Below, piece after piece: positions 16,730 through 26,333 of a DNA stretch of 64,000 nucleotides. Each line of letters opens with the position of its first letter. The first letter of the stretch is position 1. Source of the DNA: Magnetospirillum sp. SS-4 (GTDB lineage: Bacteria; Pseudomonadota; Alphaproteobacteria; Rhodospirillales; Magnetospirillaceae). Made by a program: the position numbers and the translations under genes. The DNA lies in the NCBI RefSeq assembly GCF_902729425.1, contig NZ_CACVCH010000001.1, forward strand, positions 69,501 to 133,500. Reading direction: 5' to 3'. The notes under the pieces were generated by a model that did no database searches, was not told the origin of the DNA, and saw only the letters and a program-made list of their open reading frames with translations.

Positions 16730-18094
16730 TCAGCGCTCGCCCTGACGACGCAACTCGCCCGGATCGAACTGGTTCTTGCGGACCCGTCCCTCGCGGGCGG
16801 CCAGCCAGTCGGTCTCGGGACCATCCTGGGTGGCGTTCTCGCCGATATAGCGGTCGGCGCTGATGTCGTAGCTGACGAATTCCTGCTGGACGCAGGCTGG
16901 AAGTTCCCAGGCCATCCACAGCGATCCCTCCTGGATTCGCCACAGCTTGCCCTGGGCGTCGTAGAGGTCGGCGTGCAGCATCTGCCAGCTGTCCTCGTCG
17001 ATGTAGAAGACGCGCTTCGAGGCGTTGTGGCGCATGCCGTCCCTGATGGTGCCCTCGACCTTCCACACCCGGTGGAGTTCGTAGCGGGCCAGGTCGCGGT
17101 TGGTGTAATCGCCGAGATAGATGTCGTGGAGATCGCCGCGGCGCGCCCTGAATTCATAGCTGTTGTAGGGGACGAACATCTCCTGCTTGCCGACCAGCTT
17201 CCATTCGTAGCGGTCGGGCGAGCCGGCATACATGGGATACTGGTCGACCATCTCCAGGTTCTCGTAGCCGGGAACCGGGTTGTCGTAGGCGAAGGTGGGG
17301 GCGCGGCGCACCCGGCGCTGGCCTGGGAAGTACAGCCATGCGTCTCCGCTGGGCCGGTCGATGTAGTTCAGCACCAGGATCATCTCGCCGTTGCGGGCCG
17401 GCGGCGACACCACGGTATTGAGGATCATCCATTCCAGGCTGTCGACGTCGGCGGGCGATTCCACCTTGGGGTCGGACAGCGGATGCAGGACGTTCTGGCT
17501 CTGCTTCAGGCTGCCGAAATTGCCGTTCTTGCTGGAGAACACCGTGGTGTAGTGCTCGATCTTGCCTTCGCCGGCATAGCGCAGCTTGAAATTCCACAGC
17601 GCCTCGATGCCGGTTTTCGGGATCGGGAAGGGAACGGTGCCGCCGGCCACGTCCTTGATGTAGACGCCGTCGATGGAGGCCTTGCCGGCCTTGGCGGCGG
17701 TGCGCTCGTAGAACCACTGGGGATAGGCGCAGGACCGATGGGTGGGATAGATGTCCATGCGATAACCGGGCTTGGTCTTGATCAGATGGACCTGTCCCTC
17801 GGGCAGCCTGTCCTTGTACTGATCGACGTTGGTCGCATCGATCGAGAACAGCTTCTTCTCGTCCTTGTAGGGATTGGGACGGGGGTCGCCGACCTTCCAC
17901 CCCGCCGGCGGCGTCGGATTGCCGCCGGTCCAGGCGGGTATGGCGCCGTCCTTGTTGCCGGCCCTTTCGGCGCCGACCGGCGTCAGGTCCTTGCCGAGTC
18001 GCCCGATCTCGTCCGATGTCGGGCCGGCCATGGTCCCGAAGCTGAGCAGCACAGACGCCGCAGCACCGAGAGCGAGGGAATGAGCAAGTCGCAT
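16730..18094 (-). CDS. DUF1329 periplasmic protein
   Basis: This 454-residue protein has a Sec signal peptide (MRLAHSLALGAAASVLLSF, cleaved near residue 23) and the family's opening signature IGRLGKDLTPVGAERAGN. Later segments WMILNTV, YINRPSG-like YIDRPSGDAWLYFPGQRRVRR and RVWKVEGTIRDGMRH are also typical. DUF1329 proteins have a LolA/LolB-like fold that can hold lipid. GGGAGG lies 5 nt before the ATG. It heads the DUF1329-DUF1302 unit and is divergent from the response regulator. The function is unresolved; lipid or hydrophobic ligand carriage in the periplasm is the usual proposal. Confidence 0.87.
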   Translation of the reverse strand: MRLAHSLALGAAASVLLSFGTMAGPTSDEIGRLGKDLTPVGAERAGNKDGAIPAWTGGNPTPPAGWKVGDPRPNPYKDEKKLFSIDATNVDQYKDRLPEGQVHLIKTKPGYRMDIYPTHRSCAYPQWFYERTAAKAGKASIDGVYIKDVAGGTVPFPIPKTGIEALWNFKLRYAGEGKIEHYTTVFSSKNGNFGSLKQSQNVLHPLSDPKVESPADVDSLEWMILNTVVSPPARNGEMILVLNYIDRPSGDAWLYFPGQRRVRRAPTFAYDNPVPGYENLEMVDQYPMYAGSPDRYEWKLVGKQEMFVPYNSYEFRARRGDLHDIYLGDYTNRDLARYELHRVWKVEGTIRDGMRHNASKRVFYIDEDSWQMLHADLYDAQGKLWRIQEGSLWMAWELPACVQQEFVSYDISADRYIGENATQDGPETDWLAAREGRVRKNQFDPGELRRQGER

Positions 18095-18541
18095 GAAACC
18101 TCCCTGGTTAGGCCGCGCCGTCCGCCCCCCATCCGGCGGACGACGGGACGATGCGTGGTTCAGTCGAGCAAGGCGCGGCCATCAATGAAGACAAAGCGTC
18201 CCCCTTGCCATCCCGCATATGACATGAGGATGGGCAGACAACCGTCCCGCCATGTTCCATTCAGATTTGAAGAACTCTCTAGATTTACGTCGAAGCCACT
18301 CCCATGGAAGCAACGTGCCTCCATGCCCACATCACGGTGTTTTTAATTATTCCACTCTATCGGCGGGCTTTATTGTGATAGCAAACGGGACTATCATCCC
18401 GAAATAACCAAATGTGGTTATTCGGCGATCATGACCACCATGCTACGGTCCCGATGCTTTCATGGCGCATTGTGCATCGCAACATTTACTTGATCCGCGT
18501 CATATTGTAGTGACGTTGTGTTTTTGTGGAGCGGCGGCCAG
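18095..18541. other. 447-bp divergent intergenic region between DUF1329 and the response regulator gene
   Basis: No coding potential was seen. The region is locally AT-rich (about 18330-18420 and 18480-18525), as expected for promoters in this GC-rich genome. It holds an 18-bp inverted repeat at 18404-18421. A second dyad (GTCCGCC at 18120-18126 with GGCGGAC at 18135-18141) lies in the probable leader of the DUF1329 gene. I could not fix a convincing -35/-10 pair on either strand. Confidence 0.6.
18404..18421. promoter_or_regulatory. 18-bp inverted repeat, second copy
   Basis: ATAACC-AAATGT-GGTTAT is a perfect six-base dyad, extended outward by CCGAA-like flanks on both sides. It shares ATAACC, TGTGGTTA and the spacing with the copy at 11572-11589. 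It is about 120 bp before the response regulator start and about 310 bp before the DUF1329 start. A binding site for the neighbouring LuxR/NarL-type regulator is inferred. Confidence 0.6.
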
Positions 18542-19159
18542 ATGGTAAAGGCTCTGATCATCGATGATCACCCGCTGTTCCGCGAGGCGCTGACCTTCGT
18601 CATTTCACGGCTGGACGACGAATCGGTCTGCGTCGAGGCGGAATCGATGGAACAGGCCACCACCCTGCTGGGCGGCGAATCCGCCTTCGATCTGATCTTG
18701 CTGGATCTGGGACTGCCGGGCGCCAGCGGCCTGGCCGGCATCCTGGGCATCCGCAGCCTGGCGCCGTCGACTCCGGTGGTGGTGGTGTCGGCCATCGACG
18801 ACGCCGACATGATCCAGCGCGCCGCCTGCTTCGGAGTCAGCGGCTACATCACCAAGAACTGCGCCGGAACCACCATGCACACCGCCCTGGCCAAGGTTCT
18901 GGCCGGCGACACCCACTTTCCGGCGGAAACCGGCGGCGCCGTCCTGCCCAGCCATATCCGCTCGGCCGAACTCGAAACCTTGACTCCGCGCCAGCTGACC
19001 GTGCTCCGCCTGCTGGGCGAGGCCAAGTCCAACAAGCAGATCGCCTACGAGCTGAGCATCAGCCAGGAGACGGTGAAGATTCACATCTCCGCCATTCTCA
19101 GGAAGCTGGGCGCCAGTAACCGGGCCCAGGCCGTCCTGATGGCGCACCAGATGCGATAG
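18542..19159 (+). CDS. NarL/FixJ-type response regulator
   Basis: This 205-residue protein has a receiver domain (residues 1-120; acidic pocket IIDDH, phospho-acceptor Asp55 in LILLDLGLPG) and a LuxR-type helix-turn-helix (about 140-205; LTPRQLTVLRLL, SNKQIAYELSISQETVKIHI). No sensor kinase gene lies nearby, so it is an orphan within the window. ATG 18542 is chosen because GGAG lies 10 nt upstream; a GTG at 18518 is possible. Related regulators such as ErbR/AgmR control quinoprotein alcohol dehydrogenase genes in Pseudomonas, so control of the adjacent DUF and amine operons is plausible but inferred. Confidence 0.9.
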   Translation: MVKALIIDDHPLFREALTFVISRLDDESVCVEAESMEQATTLLGGESAFDLILLDLGLPGASGLAGILGIRSLAPSTPVVVVSAIDDADMIQRAACFGVSGYITKNCAGTTMHTALAKVLAGDTHFPAETGGAVLPSHIRSAELETLTPRQLTVLRLLGEAKSNKQIAYELSISQETVKIHISAILRKLGASNRAQAVLMAHQMR

Positions 19160-19161
19160 GG

Positions 19162-19842
19162 TCAGACGTAGGGGGCCGGGTCGGCCAGCCCGGCATCGGC
19201 GAAGCCCTTGAGGCGCAGCCGGCAGGAATCGCACTGGCCGCAGGCCCGGCCCAGGGCATCGGGATCGTAGCAGGTCGACGTGATGGCGTAATCCACCCCC
19301 AGGGCCAGCCCCCGGCGGATGATCTCGCCCTTGGTCAGATCGATCAGCGGCGTGTGGAGCGTCAGCCTGCGTCCCTCGACCGCCGCCTTGGTGGCCAGAT
19401 TGGCCATGGCCTCGAACGCCTTGATGTAATCGGGCCGGCAATCGGGATAGCCGGAATAATCCACCGCGTTGACGCCCACGAAGATGTCGTCGGCCCCGAT
19501 CACCTCGGCGAAGGCCAGGGCGAAGGACAGCATGATGGTATTGCGGGCCGGCACGTAGGTGACGGGGATGCCGCTGGCGATCTCGGCATCCTCGCGCCCC
19601 TTGGGCACGGCGATGTCCGAGGTCAGGGCCGAGCCGCCGAACACCCTGAGGTCGATGTCGGCGATGCGGTGATCCATCACCCCGGCCGATAGGGCGACGC
19701 GGCGGGCGGCGTCGATCTCGACCGCGTGGCGCTGGCCGTAGCGAAAGGTCAAGGTGGCGGGGACGAAGCCCTCGGCCTTGGCGATGGCCAGGGTGGTGGC
19801 GGAATCGAGACCGCCCGACAGCAGGACGATTGCAGGTTTCAT
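19162..19842 (-). CDS. queC: 7-cyano-7-deazaguanine synthase QueC
   Basis: QueC converts 7-carboxy-7-deazaguanine to preQ0 in queuosine synthesis, using ATP and ammonia. The 226-residue protein has the PP-loop SGGLDSATT (residues 9-17) and the C-terminal zinc set including [25 protein letters not shown] and STCYDPD are also family signatures. It is convergent with the response regulator gene with a 2-bp gap, and lies 56 bp downstream of the PanD-like gene on the same strand. No other queuosine gene is visible here. Confidence 0.96.
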   Translation of the reverse strand: MKPAIVLLSGGLDSATTLAIAKAEGFVPATLTFRYGQRHAVEIDAARRVALSAGVMDHRIADIDLRVFGGSALTSDIAVPKGREDAEIASGIPVTYVPARNTIMLSFALAFAEVIGADDIFVGVNAVDYSGYPDCRPDYIKAFEAMANLATKAAVEGRRLTLHTPLIDLTKGEIIRRGLALGVDYAITSTCYDPDALGRACGQCDSCRLRLKGFADAGLADPAPYV

Positions 19843-19898
19843 CTCGGCGAATCCCTTATGCCGGCGCGCCTCGCGGCGCGGGAGCCGGGCGGGGCGAC

Positions 19899-20438
19899 CT
19901 ACAACGAGAAATGCGACGCGATGAAGGCGTCGATCTCGACCTCGCTCCAGCCCTTGGCGGCCAGGCCGCTGCGGACACCGTAGATGTCGACGTTGGGCCA
20001 AGTGTGGCAGCTTTCCACCGTATGCTTGTCGGCGTCGACGATGCGGAAGTCGTAGGGGCGCCGCTCGCTTTGGAACACGTCGTAGTACAGCACCTGGTCG
20101 ACATGGTTGTCGGGCAGGAAGGTCAGGATGCGCGGCTTGACCTCGTAGAGCTTTTCCGGCCCGCTGATGATCTCGGACGCGGCGATGATCAGTTCGTCGC
20201 CCTTCTGGCAGGTCCTGGCGGCGGCGCCGTTCAGCACGCAGCAGCGCGAGCCCGGCTCGCCGAAGATGACGTAGGTGGAGATGCGGGCGGCGGAATTCTT
20301 GTTCCAGATCTCGACGAATTCCATGGGATAGATGCCGGCCATCTCGCACTGCTCGGGATCGAGCGTGATCGAACCGTGGTAGTTGAGGTCGGCATTGGTG
20401 ACGCGAATGCCGTGAAGCTTCGCGCGGATGATATTCAT
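19899..20438 (-). CDS. PanD-like aspartate 1-decarboxylase with C-terminal extension
   Basis: This 179-residue protein opens with a PanD core of about 118 residues: Lys7 in AKLHG, the Gly22-Ser23 self-cleavage site in [14 protein letters not shown] (Arg52, Thr55, Tyr56) and the NGAAA loop. PanD makes beta-alanine for pantothenate and CoA, using a pyruvoyl group formed from the Ser. Typical PanD is about 126 residues; here about 60 further residues follow, ending in [16 protein letters not shown]. Two adjacent ATGs (20438, 20441) are possible. All processing and catalytic residues I know of are present, so activity is likely. The extension is of unknown function. The gene may instead be a divergent paralogue with another substrate. 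Confidence 0.78.
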   Translation of the reverse strand: MNIIRAKLHGIRVTNADLNYHGSITLDPEQCEMAGIYPMEFVEIWNKNSAARISTYVIFGEPGSRCCVLNGAAARTCQKGDELIIAASEIISGPEKLYEVKPRILTFLPDNHVDQVLYYDVFQSERRPYDFRIVDADKHTVESCHTWPNVDIYGVRSGLAAKGWSEVEIDAFIASHFSL

Positions 20439-20623
20439 CATGGGGCACCGGAACAGACAGCCAGAATCGAGCTGAGACCTAAGCGCAGCGGCGGCCATTC
20501 CGCAACACCTTAATTGCACCCTCCCCCCTCCGGACAGGAGAGAGGCGCAGATTCGGTGCTTGACGCGCTTGCCGCCGCTGTCGTTTGCTACCGGCCGTCA
20601 TAGTTGATCAGGGCCGTCACCCC

Positions 20624-21991
20624 ATGTCCGCACCCGCCACGTCCAGCGGCGAGCCCATCTCCGGCAAGCACCAGCTGATCGCGTCCCTGGAATCGGGGTG
20701 CAAGCCCAGGACCGCCTGGAGAATCGGCACCGAGCACGAGAAGTTCGGCTATGCCCTCGACGATCTGCGGCCGCTGCCCTATGAAGGCGAGCGCGGCATC
20801 CGGGCGGTGCTGGAGGGGCTGGCGGGGCTGGGCTGGCAGAAGGTGTTCGAGGGCGGCAACGTCATCGCCCTGAAGGACGGCCAGGGCGCAGCCATCAGCC
20901 TGGAGCCGGGCGGCCAGTTGGAGCTGTCGGGGGGCCTGATGGAAACCATCCACCAGACCGCCACCGAAATCACCCATCACCTGGATCAGGTCAGGCAGGT
21001 GGCCGATCCGCTGGGGCTGGGCTTCCTCGGCGTCGGCTTCCAGCCCAAGTGGAGCCGCGACGACACGCCGTGGATGCCCAAGGGCCGCTATGCCGTCATG
21101 CGGCGCTACATGCCGCTGGTGGGCGGCAAGGGGCTCGACATGATGCTGCGCACCTGCACCGTGCAGGTGAACCTGGACTTCGCCTCCGAGGCAGACATGG
21201 TGAGCAAGCTGCGGGTGTCGCTGGCGTTGCAGCCGGTCGCCACCGCCCTGTTCGCCAGTTCGCCGTTCGTCGACGGCAAGCCGTCCGGCCTGCTGTCCTC
21301 GCGCGCCGCCGTGTGGACCGACACCGACCCCCACCGCACCGGCCCCCTGCCCTTCGCCTTCGAGGCCGGCATGGGATTCGAGCGTTATGTGGACTGGATG
21401 CTGGACGTTCCCATGTACTTCGTCTACCGCGACGGCAGGTACATCGATTGCGCCGGACAGAGCTTCCGCGACTTCCTGGCCGGGCGGTTGCCGGCCCTGC
21501 CGGGCGAGACGCCGACCATGGGCGACTGGGCCGACCACCTGACCACCGCCTTCCCCGAGGTGCGGCTGAAGCAATTCCTGGAGATGCGGGGCGCCGATGG
21601 CGGCCCGTGGCGGCGGCTGTGCGCCCTGCCGGCGCTGTGGACCGGCCTGCTTTACGACGACGCCGCCCTGGATGGCGCGTGGCAACTGGTCAAGGACTGG
21701 ACCGCCGAGGACCGCGACCGGCTGCGCCGCGAGGTTCCCGCCGCCGGCCTGTCGGCCGCCATCGGCGGCCGCGGCCTGCGCGAGATCGCCGCCGACGTGC
21801 TGGACCTGGCCTCGGCCGGCCTGAAGCGGCGGGCCCGCCTCAACGATTCCGGCCGCGACGAAAGCATATACCTGGAACCGCTGCTGGCCACCGTCCGGTC
21901 GGGCCGCACCCCGGCCGAGGAGATGCTCGACGCCTTCCACGGCCGCTGGCAGGGCCGGATCGAGCCGATCTTTCGCGAATACGCCTACTGA
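20624..21991 (+). CDS. Glutamate-cysteine ligase (GCS2/plant-like type)
   Basis: This 455-residue enzyme catalyses the ATP-dependent first step of glutathione synthesis. It shows RIGTEHEKFGY near residue 38, ISLEPGGQLELSG, MPKGRYAVMRRYMP, and TCTVQVNLDF, all signatures of the alphaproteobacterial/plant-type ligase rather than E. coli GshA. ATG 20624 (MSAPATSSGE) is chosen because the family usually starts here; a longer start at 20585 lacks a clear ribosome site. It is convergent with chvG. No glutathione synthetase gene lies in the window. Confidence 0.93.
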   Translation: MSAPATSSGEPISGKHQLIASLESGCKPRTAWRIGTEHEKFGYALDDLRPLPYEGERGIRAVLEGLAGLGWQKVFEGGNVIALKDGQGAAISLEPGGQLELSGGLMETIHQTATEITHHLDQVRQVADPLGLGFLGVGFQPKWSRDDTPWMPKGRYAVMRRYMPLVGGKGLDMMLRTCTVQVNLDFASEADMVSKLRVSLALQPVATALFASSPFVDGKPSGLLSSRAAVWTDTDPHRTGPLPFAFEAGMGFERYVDWMLDVPMYFVYRDGRYIDCAGQSFRDFLAGRLPALPGETPTMGDWADHLTTAFPEVRLKQFLEMRGADGGPWRRLCALPALWTGLLYDDAALDGAWQLVKDWTAEDRDRLRREVPAAGLSAAIGGRGLREIAADVLDLASAGLKRRARLNDSGRDESIYLEPLLATVRSGRTPAEEMLDAFHGRWQGRIEPIFREYAY

Positions 21992-21997
21992 GAACGC

Positions 21998-23608
21998 TCA
22001 CGTCGGCAGGTCCAGGATGAACACCGCCCCGCCCTCGGGACGGTTCTCGGCCCGGAGGCTGCCGCCGTGGGCCTCAACGATCTGGCGCGAGATCGACAGC
22101 CCCAGCCCGGAATGGGTGCCGAACTTCTCGCCCGACGGCCGCTCCGAATAAAACCGCTCGAAGATGGATTCCAGCTTGTTGGCGGGAATGCCGGGGCCGT
22201 CGTCCTCGACCTCGACGCGGACGCCCGACGGAATCCGGCCGGCCCGCAGACGGATGGTGCCGCCGCTGGGACTGAACGAGACCGCGTTGGCGATCAGGTT
22301 GCGCAGCACCTGCACCAGCCTGGACTCCAGTCCCGGGACCTCCAGCGGGTCGCCGTCCGGAAGCTCGACGGCGAAGACGACGGCCTCGGTCTCGGCGACG
22401 CCGCTATGGACCTCGGCCAGGGCGTTCAGCATGGCGGCCATGGAGACCGGCGCGGTCTCGATGCGCGACATCTCGGCATCGATGCGCGATGCGTCGGAAA
22501 TATCGCTGATCAGGCGGTTGAGGCGCCCGACATCGTCGAGGATGATGGCCATCAGGCGGCGCTGCTGCTCGGGATTCTCGATACGGGCAACGGTTTCGAC
22601 CGCCGAGCGCAGGCTGGTCAGCGGATTCTTGATCTCGTGGGCGACATCGGCCGCGAAAGCCTCGATGGCGTCCATGCGCCGCCACAGCGCCTCGGTCATC
22701 TCCTTCAGGGCCACCGACAATTCCCCGATCTCGTCCTTGCGGGCCGACAGGTCGGGAATGGCGTGGCCGCGTCCCTGGCCGTGACGGACCCGTTCGGCCG
22801 CCAGGGCCAGTCGGCGGACGGGGCGCGCGATGGTGCCGGCCAGATAGAGCGACAGGCCGATGGTGACCGCCAGCGACAGAACGAAGATTTCCAGGATGGC
22901 GACCCGCACCTGGAACAGCGAGCGGGCGATGTTGGTGCCGTCGATGGTGATCAGCAATCCGCCGACCACCTGCTTGTAATGCTGCACCGGCACCGCCACC
23001 GACAAGACCAGGCCGCCGCTCTTGCGGACCCGTAGCGCCCAGTCCTGATGGCCGGCCAGGGCGGACATCACCTCGGCGAACTCGCCGGCCTTGGGGTGGG
23101 CCGGGTTGGTGTAGAGCGGCAGGGATTCGTCGACGGGAATCCAGCGGGTGTAACGCTCCCAGGTCAGGCGCAGACGGTCGGCCCAGCGCGAGATTCCGGC
23201 CACCGGCAGTTCCTCGATCTGGACGGCGCCCTTGGGACCGGGGCGAATGCGGGAATCGGCCACCATGTCGCCGTCCTTGTCGAACAGCCGGGCGCGCAGC
23301 TTGGCCGGTTCGGCGAGGCGGCGCAGCATCTGCCGCGCCATGGCCTGATTGAGCCTGAAGCCGCTTGCCTCCTCCTCGGTCACCGCGCCCTCGCCGAGGG
23401 CGGCGGCCATCACCTTGGCGTGGGTGCCCAGCCCCTCCAGCTCGGTCCGGATCAGCCCCTGCTTGTAATGGTCGAGATAGAACAGCCCGATGACGAGGAC
23501 CACCGGCGCCAGCAGGTTCACCGCCAGGATGCGCCGGGTCAGCGGCGAGGCCAGCCGCCGCCAGCGCGGCAGCTTGCGGCCGGCCACCCCGGACCGGCCG
23601 TCAGGCAT
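21998..23608 (-). CDS. chvG: Sensor histidine kinase ChvG
   Basis: This 536-residue inner-membrane kinase has a first helix (about 26-45) and a second (about 236-258) that bracket a periplasmic domain, then HAMP. The phosphorylation site is His324 in [14 protein letters not shown], and the ATPase boxes are NLIANAV, DDGPGIP and GLGLSISR. ChvG senses acid or envelope stress in alphaproteobacteria and is held off by ExoR in rhizobia; no exoR is seen here. The start overlaps the chvI end by 8 bp, so the two form one operon. Confidence 0.9.
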   Translation of the reverse strand: MPDGRSGVAGRKLPRWRRLASPLTRRILAVNLLAPVVLVIGLFYLDHYKQGLIRTELEGLGTHAKVMAAALGEGAVTEEEASGFRLNQAMARQMLRRLAEPAKLRARLFDKDGDMVADSRIRPGPKGAVQIEELPVAGISRWADRLRLTWERYTRWIPVDESLPLYTNPAHPKAGEFAEVMSALAGHQDWALRVRKSGGLVLSVAVPVQHYKQVVGGLLITIDGTNIARSLFQVRVAILEIFVLSLAVTIGLSLYLAGTIARPVRRLALAAERVRHGQGRGHAIPDLSARKDEIGELSVALKEMTEALWRRMDAIEAFAADVAHEIKNPLTSLRSAVETVARIENPEQQRRLMAIILDDVGRLNRLISDISDASRIDAEMSRIETAPVSMAAMLNALAEVHSGVAETEAVVFAVELPDGDPLEVPGLESRLVQVLRNLIANAVSFSPSGGTIRLRAGRIPSGVRVEVEDDGPGIPANKLESIFERFYSERPSGEKFGTHSGLGLSISRQIVEAHGGSLRAENRPEGGAVFILDLPT

Positions 23609-24326
23609 CGCTGTAGCGATAGCCGACCCCATAAAGGGTCTCGATCTGGCCGAAAGTCTCGTCGACGTCGCGGAACTTCTTGCGCAGCCGCTTGATGTGG
23701 CTGTCGATGGTGCGGTCGTCGACATAGATGGACTCGCCATAGGCGGCGTCGATCAGCTGGTCGCGGTTCTTGACGTGGCCGGGCCGGACCGCCAGCGCCT
23801 TCAGCAGCAAGAATTCGGTGACGGTCAGATCGACCCGTTCCCCCTTCCAGGCGCAGACGTGGCGGGCTGAATCCAGCACCAGATCGCCCCTGACCAGCAG
23901 ATCGCCACCAGGAGCCTCGCCGCCGGCGTTGGCCTCCATCCGACGGATCAGGGTACGGATGCGTTCGATCAGCAGCTTTTGCGAGAACGGCTTCTTGATG
24001 TAGTCGTCGGCCCCCATGCGCAGACCCAGCAATTCATCCGTCTCGTCGTCCTTGGAGGTGAGAAATATCACCGGGATGGCCGATTGCTTGCGCAGACGCT
24101 GAAGCAGTTCCATGCCGTCCATGCGCGGCATCTTGATGTCCAGCACGGCCAGATCGGCCGGTTGGCCGGCCAGTCCGCGCAGCGCCTCGGCGCCGTCGGC
24201 GTAGGTGCGGACCTTGAAGCCTTCGGCCTCCAGCGCCATGGAGACCGAGGTCAGGATATTGCGGTCGTCGTCGACCAGGACGATAGTGTGCGGCAAGGAC
24301 GGAACTCCCCCAAAAACGGCGATCAT
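23601..24326 (-). CDS. chvI: Response regulator ChvI
   Basis: This OmpR-family regulator has 241 residues. The receiver carries [21 protein letters not shown], phospho-acceptor Asp63 in [11 protein letters not shown], and [21 protein letters not shown]. The winged-helix DNA-binding domain has the signature [16 protein letters not shown]. These segments closely match ChvI of rhizobia and Brucella. It is transcribed first, ahead of chvG, and divergently from the cobalamin riboswitch promoter. GAGGTG sits about 11 nt before the ATG. Confidence 0.93.
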   Translation of the reverse strand: MIAVFGGVPSLPHTIVLVDDDRNILTSVSMALEAEGFKVRTYADGAEALRGLAGQPADLAVLDIKMPRMDGMELLQRLRKQSAIPVIFLTSKDDETDELLGLRMGADDYIKKPFSQKLLIERIRTLIRRMEANAGGEAPGGDLLVRGDLVLDSARHVCAWKGERVDLTVTEFLLLKALAVRPGHVKNRDQLIDAAYGESIYVDDRTIDSHIKRLRKKFRDVDETFGQIETLYGVGYRYSDA

Positions 24327-24349
24327 TAAGGTAGCACCTCGCGAAGGGT

Positions 24350-24378
24350 TTGCATCCGGATCGTGGCGAAATTATAGT
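24350..24378 (+). promoter_or_regulatory. Promoter of the cobalamin-riboswitch cbi operon
   Basis: TTGCAT (24350-24355) and TATAGT (24373-24378) are separated by exactly 17 bp. The start point would fall near 24385, where the riboswitch fold begins. Confidence 0.7.
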
Positions 24379-24384
24379 GGCCGC

Positions 24385-24583
24385 GATGGTTCCCGGTGCC
24401 GGATAGGCTCCGGGTGAAAATGGGAACGACGGTGCGGCACCCGAAAAGGGGGCCAAATCCGTGACTGCCCCCGCAACTGTAGGCGGAGAGGGTTCGGCCC
24501 CGGAGATCGCCACTGGCTGGAAAACGGCTGGGAAGGCTATGCCGAACCTCATGACCCGCGAGTCAGGAGACCTGCCATCACGA
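24385..24583 (+). ncRNA. Cobalamin (B12) riboswitch
   Basis: The leader before cbiM has the classical order of conserved blocks. GGTTCCCGGTGCCGG is followed by GGTGAAAATGGGAA, then the B12-box region GCCCCCGCAACTGTAGGCGG, and finally GCGAGTCAGGAGACCTGCC closing the fold. When cobalamin is bound, expression of the cobalt transporter should fall. The distance from the end of the aptamer to the cbiM ATG is about 94 nt, room for a regulated ribosome site or hairpin; a long T-tract is not obvious, so control may be at translation. Confidence 0.95.
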
Positions 24584-24676
24584 GAGTCGTTGCGAGCCCG
24601 TTCGGCCGGGGTGTGCCGGTGGGTTGGTATTCCGTTTCGCGACGACATGCGGTCTCGACGAACGGAGTCTGTCCGA

Positions 24677-25330
24677 ATGCATATCATGGAAGGATTTCTT
24701 CCGGCCCAGCACGCGCTGGCCTGGAGTGCGATTTCCGCCCCCTTCGTAGTGGCGGGAGCCCGCCGTCTCAAGCGCGTCATCGAGGAGCGCCCCGAGGCGC
24801 GCCTGCAACTGGCCGCCGCCGCCGGCTTCACCTTCGTGCTGTCGGCGCTGAAACTGCCCAGCGTCACCGGCTCGTGCTCGCATCCCACCGGAACCGGCCT
24901 GGGCGCCGTCATGTTCGGCCCGCCGGTGATGGCGGTTCTGGGCACCCTGGTGCTGCTGTTCCAGGGATTGCTGGTCGCCCATGGCGGCATCACCACCCTT
25001 GGCGCCAACGTCTTTTCCATGGCCATCGCCGGGCCGTGGGTGGCCTGGGCGACATGGCGGCTGGCCATCCGGCTGGGCCTGCCCGTCACCGCCGGCATCT
25101 TCCTGGCCGCCTTCCTGGGCGATCTCGCCACTTATGTGGTGACCTCGCTCCAACTGGCTCTGGCCTTCCCCGACGCCGCCACCGGCCTGACCGGCGCCTT
25201 CGCCAAGTTCGCCGGCATCTTCGCCATTACCCAATTGCCGCTGGCGGTAGCCGAGGGTCTGGTCACCGTCGTGGTCGTCAACGCCCTGGTCGGGCGCGGC
25301 ATGATCCGCATCGAAGGAGCCAGGCCATGA
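24677..25330 (+). CDS. cbiM: Cobalt ECF transporter S component CbiM
   Basis: This membrane protein has 217 residues and about six helices. It begins MHIMEGFLP, where the N-terminal Met-His segment coordinates the metal in the CbiM/NikM family. [12 protein letters not shown] is another family signature. With CbiN, CbiQ and CbiO it forms an energy-coupling-factor importer for Co2+. The upstream cobalamin riboswitch supports cobalt rather than nickel. The stop overlaps the cbiN start as ATGA. Confidence 0.95.
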   Translation: MHIMEGFLPAQHALAWSAISAPFVVAGARRLKRVIEERPEARLQLAAAAGFTFVLSALKLPSVTGSCSHPTGTGLGAVMFGPPVMAVLGTLVLLFQGLLVAHGGITTLGANVFSMAIAGPWVAWATWRLAIRLGLPVTAGIFLAAFLGDLATYVVTSLQLALAFPDAATGLTGAFAKFAGIFAITQLPLAVAEGLVTVVVVNALVGRGMIRIEGARP

Positions 25331-25602
25331 CCGCCCGCATGAACGTCCTGCTGCTGGGCCTCGCCGCCCTGATCGTCGCCGCGCCGCTGGTTCTGTCTCC
25401 CGACGCTCCCTTCGGCGGCACCGACGACGCCGCCAGCCAGGTGGTGGCCGCCTCCAACCCCGGCTACGAGAAATGGACCGGACCGCTGTGGCAGCCGCCG
25501 GGCAAGGAGGTGGAAAGCTCGCTGTTCGCCTTGCAGGCCGCCTTCGGCGCCGGCCTGCTGGGATATGTCCTCGGCCGCCGGCGCCGCCGTTCCGACGAAT
25601 GA
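25327..25602 (+). CDS. cbiN: Cobalt transporter accessory protein CbiN
   Basis: This small protein of 91 residues has two membrane helices (about 6-23 and 66-82). The loop between them contains [12 protein letters not shown] and the conserved [10 protein letters not shown] segment of CbiN. CbiN helps CbiM load cobalt. It overlaps both cbiM and cbiQ by 4 bp, so the cassette is tightly coupled. A short basic tail (GRRRRRSDE) ends the protein. Confidence 0.93.
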   Translation: MTARMNVLLLGLAALIVAAPLVLSPDAPFGGTDDAASQVVAASNPGYEKWTGPLWQPPGKEVESSLFALQAAFGAGLLGYVLGRRRRRSDE

Positions 25603-26333
25603 CCCTGACCATAGATCGTCTGGCGCAGACCGGTCGCTGGCGCAGGCGGGCACCGATGGAAAAAGCGGTGCTCGCCCTCGGCCTTCTGGCCCTTGCCCTG
25701 GCGCTGCCGCCATGGCCGGGATCGGCGATGGTGCTGCTGGCCGCCTGGACCGCCGCCCTGGCCGGGGCCGGAATTCCCGTGGGCGAGTGGCTGCGGCTCA
25801 ACGCCGTTCCCATGGGCTTCGCCCTGACCGGCGCGGCCGCCCTGGCGGTGGAACTTCACCCCGACGGCCTTGCCCTGGCCGCCGATTCCGGTGCCCGGGC
25901 GCTGGCGGTGACGCTGCGGGCGACGGCGTCGCTGTCGTGCCTGCTGCTGCTGGCGGTCACCACCCCCACCCCCGACCTGCTGCGGGGGCTGCGCCGGCTG
26001 GGACTGCCGGCCGAGATCGCCGAGTTGGCGCTGCTGAGCTGGCGGTTCGTATTCCTGCTGCTGGATTGCGCCGCCGCCATCCGCATCGCCCAGGACTCGC
26101 GGCTGGGCTGGCATGGCTGGCGCCGCTCGCTCCGTTCGGCCGGCCTGCTGATCGCCCAGTTACTGCCGCGCGCCATGGAGAGGGCAAGGCGACTGGAGAT
26201 CGGCCTGGCGGCGCGGGGCCACGACGGGTCGCTGCCCATGCTGTCACCGGCCCGGCCGGTCTCGTCCGTTTTCCTGGCGACGGTGCTGGCGGGCCAGGCC
26301 GCGCTGGCGGGGGCAAGCCTGTGGCTGAGCTGA
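25599..26333 (+). CDS. cbiQ: ECF transporter transmembrane T component CbiQ
   Basis: This is a 244-residue membrane protein with about five helices. The coupling region that contacts the ATPase is visible near residues 185-215: AMERARRLEIGLAARGHDG resembles the Ala-Arg-Gly motif of CbiQ/EcfT. It links CbiM to the CbiO ATPase. It overlaps cbiN by 4 bp and cbiO by 13 bp. Confidence 0.9.
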   Translation: MTLTIDRLAQTGRWRRRAPMEKAVLALGLLALALALPPWPGSAMVLLAAWTAALAGAGIPVGEWLRLNAVPMGFALTGAAALAVELHPDGLALAADSGARALAVTLRATASLSCLLLLAVTTPTPDLLRGLRRLGLPAEIAELALLSWRFVFLLLDCAAAIRIAQDSRLGWHGWRRSLRSAGLLIAQLLPRAMERARRLEIGLAARGHDGSLPMLSPARPVSSVFLATVLAGQAALAGASLWLS

